A DNA stretch of 64,000 nt from Ilyonectria destructans (lineage: Eukaryota; Ascomycota; Sordariomycetes; Hypocreales; Nectriaceae): assembly GCA_020740775.1 (NCBI GenBank), contig JAHEWK010000020.1, forward strand, positions 744,001 to 808,000, written 5' to 3'. The first letter of the stretch is position 1. The number at the start of each line of letters is the position of its first letter. Under the pieces are notes generated by a model, which saw nothing but the letters and a program-made list of their open reading frames with translations, made no database searches and was not told the origin of the DNA. A program made the translations under genes and the position numbers. Below are positions 54,485-64,000 of the stretch, piece by piece.

Positions 54485-55342
54485 TTATTTTGGGGAAGGT
54501 AGTGGAAGATACCAGGTTCTCTCAAGTCATGCTTTTACAATAACGCCACATTCTATGCAGTCCAGAACTTTATTAATAGTACTTACATCATATCTATGTC
54601 ATGAAAGCATAAATCTATATTATCCCTTTCCACATGAACTGTGAATGGGTTTTACATGTGATTATATGGTAGCTGCATGCGACTTCACGAGCTTTTGAAT
54701 CTGCATTGAATATTGATAATGCCACGTTCTATCCAGTCTAGGACTTTTATTAATAGTACTTACATTATGGCTATGTAATAAAAATATAAATCTATATTAT
54801 CTATTTCCACATGAACTATTAATGGGTTTTACATGTGATTATATAGTGACTGCATGATGCTTAATAAGTATCTAGATAAAGTCTGTCCCAGCTGGTTTTG
54901 CATTTCTTACTGTAGTCTATTATAACTAATAGTTACTGCAAGCTACACGCTTGTATTACTGACACCAGAAGTGTGGCGTCTACGTATTGAATCCCGGTGG
55001 GGATGAACCGTCATATCGCAATTTACAAACACGACGCAGCCAAGCCGCCAGGTGCACCTTACCTATTTCTCTTATTCGCCAACTTCTGCAGCACACACGC
55101 GTTCTTATTGCGTACATAGGCTGTAGGGAAACAACGGCACAGTCACATGCAGCTACCATATAATCACATGTAAAACCCATTTACAGTCCATGTGGAAAGA
55201 GATAATATAGATTCATGCTTTCATGATATAGATATGATGTAAGTACTATTAATAAAGTTCTGGACTGGATAGAATGTGGCGTTATTGTAAAAGCATGACT
55301 TGAGAGGACCTGGTATCTTTCCACTGCCTTCCCCAAAATAGC
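54485..55342. repeat. Foldback repeat with ~200-bp arms and a third, direct partial copy
   Basis: The left arm 54485-54683 (TTATTTTGGGGAAGG...AGCTGCATGC) and right arm 55141-55342 are reverse complements with few differences. A partial copy in left-arm orientation lies at 54721-54856 (CCACGTTCTATCCAGTCTAGG...). The loop is AT-rich and non-coding. The total of about 0.86 kb looks like a nested or partly duplicated MITE. It starts 260 bp upstream of the dioxygenase ATG. Confidence 0.8.
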
Positions 55343-55924
55343 CTTGGATGCTGCAGGTTCAATTGGGCTGCCTTCGAACTGTGAGCTCGCACTGTTGTTT
55401 AGATGTTCATAATTCAGGCCACAGATTCAGGCTATTTAATTGGCGGGTATACTGCACTGCAAGCAGATGTTGCTGACATGTGATGGACTGGGGAGTGGGA
55501 AGTTCCACATGCCGCGGGTGCCAGTAGCCAAAGGCATATGCAGCCATGACCTTATCCTCGTATCGCCTGACGGAAAGTATAGGACTACTCGTTCACATTG
55601 GCTTACATGTGTTCGAAAAGAATGTCAGTAATAAGCCACAAAGTTAGACTAGTCATAAACTCTCTGCTTTATTAAAAGATCATTAAATAGTTAAATGGGG
55701 ATAGAAGAGTATGGATTGCTATTGGTCTTAAACCAGGAATGCATCCCGTTTCATATTTTCATGCTTGAGGAGGCCAGTATTGTAAAACCTAGCTCATCCC
55801 TTTTCCTAACCCTAGACTCTTTCATTCAAGGCCGCATTTGACGGCCCACGTATTCCACTCCTCACCTCACAAACTGACAGTTTCTCCTTCCCTTCATTTT
55901 TCGACGATCCAGCCTTGCTACACT
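55343..55924. other. Intergenic upstream of the DUF2235 gene
   Basis: No gene. A pyrimidine-rich leader (TTTCTCCTTCCCTTCATTTTTC) precedes the ATG at 55925. Confidence 0.5.
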
Positions 55925-57585
55925 ATGCCGGAAGAAACGCCGAAGCTGGCAAGCTATAAGCGCATCATCCTCTGCTCAGACGGCACATGGCTTGCGTCCG
56001 ACATGGGCGACAGGTCCGTCCCTTCCAACGTCGCCAAGTTGGCTCGAGCAGTTGCCAACAGTGGCCCTGATGGTAAAGGTAATCTCGTGAAGCAGATCGT
56101 GTCGTACCATTCGGGCCTTGGAAGCGGGGACCTCCCGTTCCAGAAAGCCATCTATGGTGAGCTGCTCCAACCTAAATCTTCCTCTTCACTTTCGCTCGGA
56201 CAGCTTTACTGATGTGTTTGCTACTGCAATTCACAGGCGGCTTCGGCTGGGGTCTCGACATCGAGGTGTCTCAAATCTACGATTTCATCTCCAATAACTA
56301 CGAGCCTGGCGATGAGCTGTTCTTCTTCGGCTTCTCGCGTGGGGCTTTCACCGTGCGCTCAGTCGCCGGCCTTGTCTGCGATGTCGGCGTCCTCTCGGCA
56401 GTGCACATGTCGCGCTTCACAGAGATGTGGAACGCGTACTGTGCGAATACGAGCGGTGAGCCCTTCAGGAGGTCAACGTGGTATCTGGATAATAAGGAAG
56501 AGCTGGGACTTACGGACGTCAGGGTTAAGGTGGTTGGCGTTTGGGACACCGTTGGAGCTCTGGTACGCGACGCAGGACATGATGGATACTGCTCTCGTTT
56601 AACTGACCTTGCATGGCTAGGGTATCCCGGAATGGCCCGTGGTGGGTTGGGCGAGAAAAGTTGGCCTCCCAATCAACAAGCAGTACGCATTCCACAACAC
56701 GAACATGTCAAAAAGTGAGTATTATCGCAAGTGTTCTCGCAGAAGGACCAGGCTAAACGACGATTCCATCAGATCTGGACTATGCTTTCCAAGCCCTCGC
56801 CATTGACGAAAAACGACTAACCTTCCCTCCTACCCTGTGGCATAAAACTGCTGACAGTCCTGCCAAAGATCTGCAGCAATGCTGGTTTCCCGGCGTCCAC
56901 GGCAACATTGGCGGCCAAAGAGAGGATCCGCATGCCTTGGTTGACTTTGAAGAGATCGGCCATAACACGTTTGCGTGGATGGTAAGCCCTTCCTATCCTA
57001 CTGCGTCAGTTACGATCCTAGTCGACTGAATTCCCCATGCTCCAGGTGGACAATCTCTCCAACATGCTCACCTTCGAAGACGCCGCGATCAAGACTCTCA
57101 TTGAGGAGCACCATCGCGCGCTCAATTCCATCAAGATTACCAACGGCTGGGGCTGCGGGCCGATCGTCGACAACTTCTCCGGGCTGCAAGGCGTCTTCTT
57201 CTGGCTTCTCGGGAAGAACGACCGCACACCGGGCACCTATCCGCGGGACCCGGGCGACGGCACTGGTGGCGCCACGAACGAGTATTTCCACCCTATCACG
57301 CGGATCCGCAAGGACAACCTCAACTACAACCCGGCGTCGTTGCAGGGATATGCCCTCGAGAGGCCTAATGGCAGTGCGGGGTGGAAGTGGGTGAAGAGCG
57401 GCGTGCAGGCGATGCCCGAGTACGTGATGAGCCCGGAGAAGAAGATGAGTGTATCTTATGAGGAGGGTGGGAGAGTGAAGTATCGGGCCGAGGAGAGCTT
57501 ATCGAGATTGCTGTGTCCGAGGAGCATTCTGTTGGATCTGGATAGGGACAATGGGATAAACGGGATAAACAGGATCGTGGGCTGA
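55925..57585 (+). CDS. DUF2235 alpha/beta-hydrolase-like protein
   Basis: Five exons, 55925-56156, 56237-56562, 56621-56714, 56773-56981 and 57046-57585 (466 aa), all in phase. Signatures: YKRIILCSDGTWLASD (first strand, Cys-x-Asp-Gly-Thr), VSYHSGLGSGDLPF, ELFFFGFSRGAFTVRSVAGL (nucleophile elbow G-F-S-R-G), KVVGVWDTVGAL, INKQYAFHNTNMSKN, CWFPGVHGNIGGQ (catalytic His region), and a C-terminal half with HRALNSIKITNGWGCGPI and RRTPGTYP-like. The family includes phospholipase effectors of bacteria and many uncharacterised fungal cytosolic proteins; the fungal substrate is unknown. Intact and full length. Confidence 0.88.
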
Positions 57586-57960
57586 GTGATCATGGAAAAA
57601 TGGCATCTCGAGTGAACGGAGAGTCCAACCATAGCAGAGAGCCGGAGTATGCGTGGCCAACAAAGCCCAAAGGTTGCAGGTTCCATTATCATGTTACGGC
57701 CTCACGGCAGACAAGGCAGCAATCACATCAAATCCAAAAGTGACAATCAAGCTTGAGACAGCCGAATCAACGGAACCTTGAACTGAAGTGGGAGTTGCAG
57801 TCGCTGACCACAAACTCGCCCAGAGCCCTTTGGGACGCATGTAAGTCTTCACCATCCATGCTCAACCTGGAAGTCGCATAGGCTGACCCATCACATCGTA
57901 GATAATGCCGCAGACGACCCGACCACAGGTTCAACCACGCTCCTTAACGGTCGAGCCAAT
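57586..57960. other. Intergenic; no gene seen
   Basis: The 3' flank of the DUF2235 gene. Nothing coding was recognised. Confidence 0.5.
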
Positions 57961-58425
57961 TCAACTGTACCACTCATGATGGGCGTGCTCTTCCTCCCAC
58001 CCTTGCCAATTCTGAGCGAAGACAAGATCCAACCATTTGACGCCCGACCGACTGCCAGGACGCTTGACACCAGGCTGCCGTCCAAGGCCGCCAGAGCCGA
58101 CAGGCCTTTTTCGATGGAAAAAGTCCTTGACCGATTGGTGGATAAACTGCACAGTCCTCCAGTTGAAATACCGCGAGTTGAACGACTGTACCGTCTTGGC
58201 AAGGCCACAGCTGAGCGTTTTGATCGTCTCATTGTCCCACGTATAATCCTCCGACTGCTGGCATTGTTGTATTGACTTGTGCAGGCGGTCAGAGTCGATG
58301 GCCACGGCCCATCGTAACTGGTCTATTGATAGCGGCTCCGTAGAAATGCTGTTGAGCGTGTTCTGATGCCGGATTGACGAGCCCAGGTCGACTCTTTTCC
58401 CGTGGTGGCATCTACCTAATATCAT
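57961..58425 (-). pseudogene. NACHT NLR fragment (post-NTPase winged-helix region)
   Basis: The minus strand encodes ISTEPLSIDQLRWAVAIDSD, ETIKTLSCGLAKTVQ and RTVQFIHQSVKDFFHRKRPV. This is the conserved segment after the NACHT ATPase in NLRs with ankyrin or TPR sensors (Leu-Arg-x-Ala, CGL, VQFIHQSVKDF). Walker motifs and sensor repeats are missing. It is more distant from the two NLRs at the left than they are from each other. An ankyrin relic at 63385 may be another remnant of the same class. Confidence 0.7.
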
Positions 58426-59576
58426 TCTTCTTGGGTCGTTTCTTCCGCGCTGGCTCCATATTTTCGAGCGACCGACGGCCTAAAATCACATGCCAGGTTT
58501 CCCGCAGCACAAAACCCGAGGGGGCGCCAAAGGATCGGTTCCCGCCACAGAACTGGACATCGACCACACAACTCCGGCGAGATTGATTTTGTAAAACCTT
58601 GGGAATGCCCAATGCCGTCATCATTCGCTCATCACAGTGGACCAGTGAAAGAGTTGGTCCAATGCTCGGAGGCATGTGCGGCATGGGTTTCCGGCCCCGA
58701 GGCATGTTCAACACTCCAAGGGAAACCAGGATTGTGGTTGAGCAGAGATCGAAACGTCAGGACAGTTGTCACGACCCAAGCTGAGGGCCGTGGCGAAACC
58801 CTTGGACCCACCGTAGAGAACCGAACGGTGCGGGGAGGCTGATGAGTCAGCCTCATGGGCGAATCAGGGAAGGAGCGATGGAGCGACAGGAACGATGGGA
58901 GCGAGGGAGCATCGCTCCTCGCGCTCCATCGTTCCCAGTGAAACCTTAACCTTAAATGATCGAACAGGTCGAACAAGAGCGCGTTCGACCACGATCGACC
59001 AAGCAAACCAGAATAGTATATATAGCTTCACTCATTCCCACTCCCCTATGTCTAGACAGCTCTCCAGCTTTTCAATACAATTTGATTACTCAAGAATACT
59101 TCTTGACATTATCAGACGTGATACGAAGCCCTACGCTCAGCACGCTACGCCCCGTCACAACTGCCAACATAAACCAATCGGGTTACGGTTTACTACGTTG
59201 GGAACCTTGACCGTCACAAGTGTGCAGTGATTGATTCTGTAATTGACGCCTGGGATGAGTCCTGAGATGGTGATCATCGAACGCGACACCCAAACGAAGA
59301 GCCCGTCATTCCGTCAACGGATCGCCGTGCCTCATCGGAAATATACTTCTGTATTAGCACACAGTTGCAGTCGGTGCGCCGCAGAACGCTGGGTTTTGAG
59401 ATAGAAGATCTCGGTGGACAACACCTCAAAACACCTTGAAAGATACTGATTTTGCTCTTCCATCTCCGGGCCCCGCGGAATGCTCAATCGCCTTCCACGT
59501 TGCATCACGGAAATGCCAAGACAACAGTCTCAATTCGATGAACCATGGAGACCTTATCGATAATTGGACTGTCAAC
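58426..59576. other. Intergenic with an imperfect hairpin
   Basis: 1.15 kb without a supported gene. At 58889-58910 and 58914-58935 GGAACGATGG..GAGC is repeated in inverted form (22-nt arms, several mismatches). Confidence 0.5.
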
Positions 59577-60229
59577 ATGAGCACCGACACCACTGCTTCG
59601 GACGAGGGGGTCTCGCCTGCACAGCTGGAATTTGTTTCGCTGCTCATCTTGCTCGGCGCCGAGTTCATCATAGCCCTGACATTCTCCCTGCCTTGGTCCG
59701 TTTCTCCTCCCGCACCAATGGCTCACCTTTTTGTTTTCCCCCCCCTTCGATAATTAACAGAGGCCACAGGTATTTGTTAAGGCGACTGGAACGCGAACGA
59801 GTGGGCGCCTATCTAGATGATCTAGAGGCTGCTAGACGTCCCTTCTCAGTCGAAAACCTAGACCAAGCAGTTCCATCCTGGCCCTACAACAAATGGAAAG
59901 CCGAAACGAAAGATGCCGGGGGGTCCGCTGAACGGTCCTGCATCTGGTACAAGCTTCCAAACAACCTGCCCAACATGTGCTTAGGCTCTAACTCCACACC
60001 TAGCATCATTTGCCTGGAGACGTTGCAGGACAGGGACATGGTCCGTCACTTACCGTGCGACCACATCTTCCATTCAAATTGCATCACGAAGTGGTTCCTG
60101 AAACAGCACGACACCTGCCCGGTTTGCAAACTTTGCTACATGCCTCACATAGCCAGTAGCTCGAGGCAATCGTCTGTAGCCGAGAGACGCGATTCATCTA
60201 GGGTCAGAGAAACTCCCATAGTTCCATAA
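59577..60229 (+). CDS. RING-H2-like membrane protein with an altered first zinc ligand
   Basis: The first part (MSTDTTASDEGVSPAQLEFV, SLLILLGAEFIIALTFSLP) gives one transmembrane segment. An intron of about 60 nt ending AATTAACAG near 59760 leads to YLLRRLERERVGAYLDDLE and the RING: SIICLETLQDRDMVRHLPCD, HIFHSNCITKWFLKQHDTCP, VCK. RING-H2 needs C-x2-C at the start; here it is Ser-Ile-Ile-Cys (codon AGC), so ligand 1 is missing while the other seven (C, C, H, H, C, C, C) are present. The splice phase could not be settled. Intact relatives are E3 ubiquitin ligases; activity here is doubtful. Confidence 0.6.
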
Positions 60230-61095
60230 CGGGCTTCACCCTTCACTGGGGTTGCAAGAAAAACTACTAGCTAATTAACTATTAACTAAAAACTACTAAC
60301 TAGTTATAACATGTGAAAGCCAAAAACTATTGGGTCAGAATTAAAATAAGGAAACGAAGAACATTATGACGCACGAATGACCAACTATCGGAGTCGCTAA
60401 TTTTGCACCGGCGTTGCTTTCAACTGCTCTTCCTCTGGCCCTAAAGATGATGGGTCTCCCGAGAACGTGGTCTCGGTCGCGATAGGTTGAAGCCGCATAG
60501 CGTCGTTGTGGGCGAGAACTAAGCACAATATCATGTAGCCGTACTCTCACGCCTGAGTGCGGTTCAGTGGACGGTCCATGAATGAGGGAAGGCAACTGAC
60601 AGGCTTGCATCCACCAGAGCGATAGAAATCGTTTGCCATGCGTCATCGGGAATCCCGTCTTATAGCGATTACATTGGCGGAGCTGGGATAGTCTGCCTCC
60701 TGTGCAAACTGGATGAGGCGATCAGGTTCGAACTAGGTCTTTATGTCTCCCATGGCCTGACTGACACCGAAGCCACAGTGACTAGTAAAGTAGATAGATA
60801 TGCTTAAATAGCTGCTGGTTCCTTATCTATCTACTGCTAACCCACCAGTTGAGCAGCAGTATCCTACCTCCGAGCCTCTGGTGCCTTCGCTCTGTACTTG
60901 GAACCCCCCCGGAAAAGGGACCGCAAAAGGAGGGGCGGAAGTACCGATCCCATCGCGGACCAAGACGATCCTCCTGCGCCAGTCAGTTGACCGAGTTCCC
61001 GGAAACGCATGTTGACCTCTGGTGAGCAGAAGTCTGTCATGAACAAGGTCATCTCCATGACAAAGAAATCCTCACCCGTCGAGCCACACATCCAA
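60230..61095. other. Intergenic; no gene seen
   Basis: AT-rich TAACTA repeats follow the RING gene (60265-60305). An inverted pair AGTAGATAGATA / TATCTATCTACT lies at about 60789-60836. Minus ORF 60341-60646 has no support. Confidence 0.5.
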
Positions 61096-61557
61096 TCACT
61101 CATTCTTCGTAGCCGCAGTCTGTTTGAGGCCGACTCCTGCCACGAAAGTAAGCCGGACGGCCGCCTGTCCCCAAAGACTCACAAGGTTCACCCAATCTTC
61201 GGGCCTCCAGGTACGAGGATCTCAGAACACAGTTCCGCCCAGAGCTGCCCAACTCCCAAATAAATGTATAGCATCGCACACCAAGATACCGATCAGGATC
61301 CCTCTCCACACCCGCAGGTCATTCGTAGTGCGCAAGATAATGGCTTCATTGAACGCAAACAGGATATATGTCGCAGCAAGTTGGTCGTAGATAATCTGGT
61401 TATCCGGCGCGTATTTGGCGGCCGGGGCCATGGCGTTGAGGAAGCTCGCGGGGCGAAAGTGAAGCAACAGGGCGCCGACGAAGGCTCCAACAGGTTCAAA
61501 GTAGAGGAAGAGAGCGCGGTAGGCGAAGGGGAAGTTGAGGACTGGCTCGCTCGTCAT
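61096..61557 (-). pseudogene. DUF7704-like membrane protein with premature TGA
   Basis: From ATG 61557 the frame reads YRALFLYFEPVGAFVGALLL, YAPDNQIIYDQLAATYILFA, FNEAIILRTTNDLRVWRGIL and IGILVCDAIHLFGSWAALGG, TVF. This is the four-helix fungal family DUF7704 (endoplasmic or plasma membrane, unknown function). A TGA at 61222-61224 stands where relatives have Trp (FWDPR). The same frame continues DPRTWRPEDWVNLVSLWGQA, AVRLTFVAGVGLKQ and ends at 61096-61098. A TGG-to-TGA change is the only lesion, so it is recent, a strain variant, or a sequencing error. Confidence 0.75.
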
Positions 61558-62289
61558 TATCAAATGTCGGAGAGCGGTTTGTACGACGCAGTGAAATAGA
61601 TCCATACGAATGGTCCCAAGAGAACCACCTCGAGCGCTGTGAATGTCGTGTTAGGCGGTATTGGGATGGCTTCTATGATGTTAACTGGTATTGCCGGATC
61701 TACGAGAAAGAAAAGGTAGTAGCACCCACCAAGGCAACCGGGTAAATAACGGGCTGGGAGACGGAGATTTAAGACTTACCATAGGATTAAATTCTAGCTG
61801 CTACTCCAGGCCCAGCGCCCACAGTACCATCATGCAACCAAAAAGCGAATTTAACATGTTCCACATACCACATTAAATAAGCTTTACCCAACTGGAATGC
61901 GTTCTCGACTACAGAGGCAATTTTCCGGACTTTCCGACGTTTGGCAGTAAGGGTTTGGTCTAAAATCGACCAAGGATATCCCCGCTGGCCAATCCAAAAT
62001 CTAGCTAACAGATATGAAGAGAAGCTTGTGGCGATTTGTGCTTTTTGGAGCATCCCGCGGACCCTTGAACGTTCTTGAACTGGGAGGGTTGTGTGTCCGA
62101 TCTCCTGACAGTTGCATCATTTGACGGAAGGGGCACTTTTATCACATGCACAATATTGACATATCGTCATACCCCCCTCATTACCTTGCTTAGTGGCGTT
62201 TTTACAGTCGACTATTTTAATTCGATTATGCCGAGCCCTTGCTGACAACTTTCGGCATCTTTAGTGGTCGACTCTTTTTTGTCCTCATT
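61558..62289. other. Intergenic; divergent upstream regions
   Basis: About 0.7 kb between the DUF7704 gene (minus) and the AhpC/TSA gene (plus). Nothing else supported. Confidence 0.5.
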
Positions 62290-62994
62290 ATGTCAAAACC
62301 GTGCATTCCTACATCTCCTCATCCTATTCCCGATGAAGAGGTTATCTCTGACATTTATGACTTTCCCGTACTCTCTTTCGAGGGCAAATCTAGTCCATTT
62401 GGTAAACTAGTCGCTGCAAGAGATGGTGTTCTCAACGTTGTCGTGATATTCAGTAAGTCCTTTACGAGAGTCCTCGATGTTTGAGAAGCGCGATTAACAG
62501 TCAATAATCTAGTTCGCCACTTCTTCTGCTCCTGCGATCAAGATTATACCCGTTCCATAGCGCTATATCTTACACCAACCGCCCTCTCTAGTCTGGCCAT
62601 TGGGCCGTCTAGACTCATTATCGTCGGTTGCGGCGACCCGTCCCGTATCCTTCCTTATGCTGCAGAAACATCCTGCGAGCTCCCAATATTCACGGATCCT
62701 ACTGGCCGCATATATGAAAGGCTCCAGATGAAAAAATCCTTGACTATCTCCGGAAGACCGTCATATGTGAAACAGTCCTTACTCAGTCTTATCATAAGAA
62801 GCGTGAAACAAATGGTTAGGAGCGGATATGGTGCCTTCAAAGGTGGAGACTTTTGGCAGAATGGTGGGGAGTGGATTTTTAGAGAGGGAAGATGTGTATG
62901 GGTGCATAGGATGGAAACAACGGCAGATCATTTGACGGCGGAGGAGTTAGTAAAAGTTCTGTCAGGAGATGAATACTGGCTCCCTGCGACTTGA
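62290..62994 (+). CDS. AhpC/TSA-like thioredoxin-fold protein (PRXL2 type)
   Basis: Two exons, 62290-62452 and 62513-62994 (214 aa), joined by a 60-nt intron in phase. Signatures: FGKLVAARDGVLNVVVIFIR, HFFCSCDQDY, RLIIVGCGDPSRILPYAAET, CELPIFTDPTGRIYERLQM, GAFKGGDFWQNGGEWIF and CVWVHRMETTADH. The family (AhpC-TSA_2) is a peroxiredoxin-like fold, cytosolic, often near oxidative-stress or secondary-metabolism genes. Relatives have Cys-x-x-Cys (FFCGxC); here the site reads C-S-C-D, so the second Cys has moved one place. Frame intact. Confidence 0.85.
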
Positions 62995-63384
62995 GAGATG
63001 AGAGGTACCAGAAAGCACCAAAGTTCAACTTTCCGGCTTAAGCTGCTCTCGACAGCCCCGGGAGATATTCCTTCCGATGATGCCAGCACCGCCTAGAGCG
63101 ATAGCGCCGCAAGGAAGACGAAGAGATATTCGAGTTAGCGCTCAAGGCTAACAGTCACTTGTATGAGGCTTTTCTCCGCGGGATTTCCACAACTGGCAAC
63201 GAGACAATCAGGGGCTTGAAGATGACGATGGTGGTTTCGCAGCCTTTGGCGAGATGGTGAAAGGCTATTATACGAAGGATGGGAATGCCGAGGGGTTAGC
63301 CGAGATTAAAGCTAACCCCTTACACTTCAAGTCACAATAGGAGTACAAGCAAAGAGAACGGCAACTACAGCGGCGGTGACGCAT
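62995..63384. other. Intergenic; no gene seen
   Basis: The 3' flank of the AhpC/TSA gene. Nothing recognised. Confidence 0.5.
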
Positions 63385-63740
63385 TCCCCGGGGAGCCGTC
63401 TTTCCATCTCGATCTTTGGCTCTAACATCGGCTGCCCCTTTCACCAACTTACCTCGACAGTTGCTCGATGCCCTTGCCGCTATGTAAGTAGAGTGGTGTC
63501 TTGCTGCTGTATTTGACATTTAAGTCGGCTTTCCACCTTCTCAGCTTAGAGCGACCTATCGGAGGGCGAGGGTCACGAGGGTGTTAGGAGTGAAAGTATG
63601 GAGGCATTGTTGGCTCACATGCTCCGCACTACAACCCAACCGCCTTTAGCGAGTGACCCCTGGCAGCCACTGAAGTGGCTCTGCAGTATGCAACCCTGCA
63701 CTCGGCGACGCAATGATGACGAGCAACTAAGGAGATGCTG
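63385..63740 (-). pseudogene. Degenerate ankyrin-repeat relic
   Basis: Minus-strand pieces in different frames look like ankyrin units: ATSVAARGHSLKAVGL (about 63620-63670), KADLNVKYSSKTPLYLHSGK, GIEQLSR (63450-63525) and GAADVRAKDRDGKTAPR (63395-63445). Stops and frame changes separate them (a TAA after QLSR). Probably the sensor region of a lost NLR or another ankyrin protein. Confidence 0.55.
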
Positions 63741-64000
63741 TAGATACCAACCCCCTTCACTTGAGAGTTGAGAGTCTAATAATTCACTCGCCGACATCGC
63801 CGCGGGACCCTCAAAAGAAGTTCAATCACCTAAATCGAACACACTCAAAAGTCAGTGGCTAGCTCATCTCCGCTTTCCGCCAAGAGATGGCGGCTCTTAA
63901 GGATGATCGGTCTTCCAGCAGTGGGAGTGAGAGGCAGAGGAGGAGAGAGGATGGGGACCACATGCCAGATCAACAAGGAGCATTACTGCTTCAGAGCCAG

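Overview
The window is nuclear DNA of a filamentous ascomycete, probably a Sordariomycete (inference). The evidence is 45-100 bp GT-AG introns with CTAAC/CTGAC branch sites, fungal-only families (NACHT-WD40 NLR, SomA/Flo8, LaeA-like methyltransferase, Ppo-type fatty-acid dioxygenase, DUF2235, DUF7704, GPI-anchored secreted protein) and fungal transposons (copia, Fot1/pogo, Helitron, hAT, MULE). Several transposase stops look like C-to-T changes, as RIP would leave. Intact genes alternate with relics, as in accessory or subtelomere-like DNA.

Layout. 1-5 kb: the 5' part of a nucleoside-phosphorylase-domain protein (minus) lies head to head with a full NACHT-WD40 NLR (plus). 5-8 kb: a 5'-truncated copia element, an LTR fragment and a solo LTR. 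7.9-8.7 kb: a five-exon HP1-like chromodomain/chromoshadow gene. 10-11.4 kb: a broken atfA-like bZIP gene. 13-17 kb: a second NACHT-WD40 NLR (minus) whose N-terminus carries a HET-s-type amyloid motif. Just upstream are another ORF with such a motif and, on the opposite strand, a frameshifted orphan copy of a HET-s-type prion-forming domain. This resembles a decayed het-S/nwd2 pair.

19-25 kb: an uncharacterised Cys/His protein running into a Helitron helicase end, then a Fot1-like element with a dead transposase that itself carries an insertion. 25-29.4 kb: an SDR relic, a GPI-anchored protein gene, two gene fragments and a GNAT-like gene interrupted by a solo LTR. 30-37 kb: a SomA/Flo8 regulator, a LaeA-like methyltransferase, hAT and glyoxalase relics and a small bHLH gene. 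37.5-41.5 kb: a second Helitron relic and an intact six-exon MFS transporter.

42.4-49.5 kb: two short MITEs, a 540-bp foldback MITE, and a 5.08-kb element with about 50-bp inverted repeats that carries four genes: an integrase-like DDE transposase, two DUF3716-like Cys-cluster proteins and an unknown 342-aa protein. 50.8-55.3 kb: an internally deleted MULE, an eight-exon fatty-acid dioxygenase lacking the P450 half normal for Ppo enzymes, and a foldback repeat. 55.9-64 kb: a DUF2235 hydrolase, a NACHT relic, a RING protein with a lost zinc ligand, a DUF7704 membrane protein with a nonsense codon, an AhpC/TSA-like protein with an altered CxxC, and an ankyrin relic.

The strongest biological theme is NLR/amyloid self-recognition in repeat-rich DNA. 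Exon structures were built by hand from splice signals, reading phase and remembered family similarity. No database search was run.
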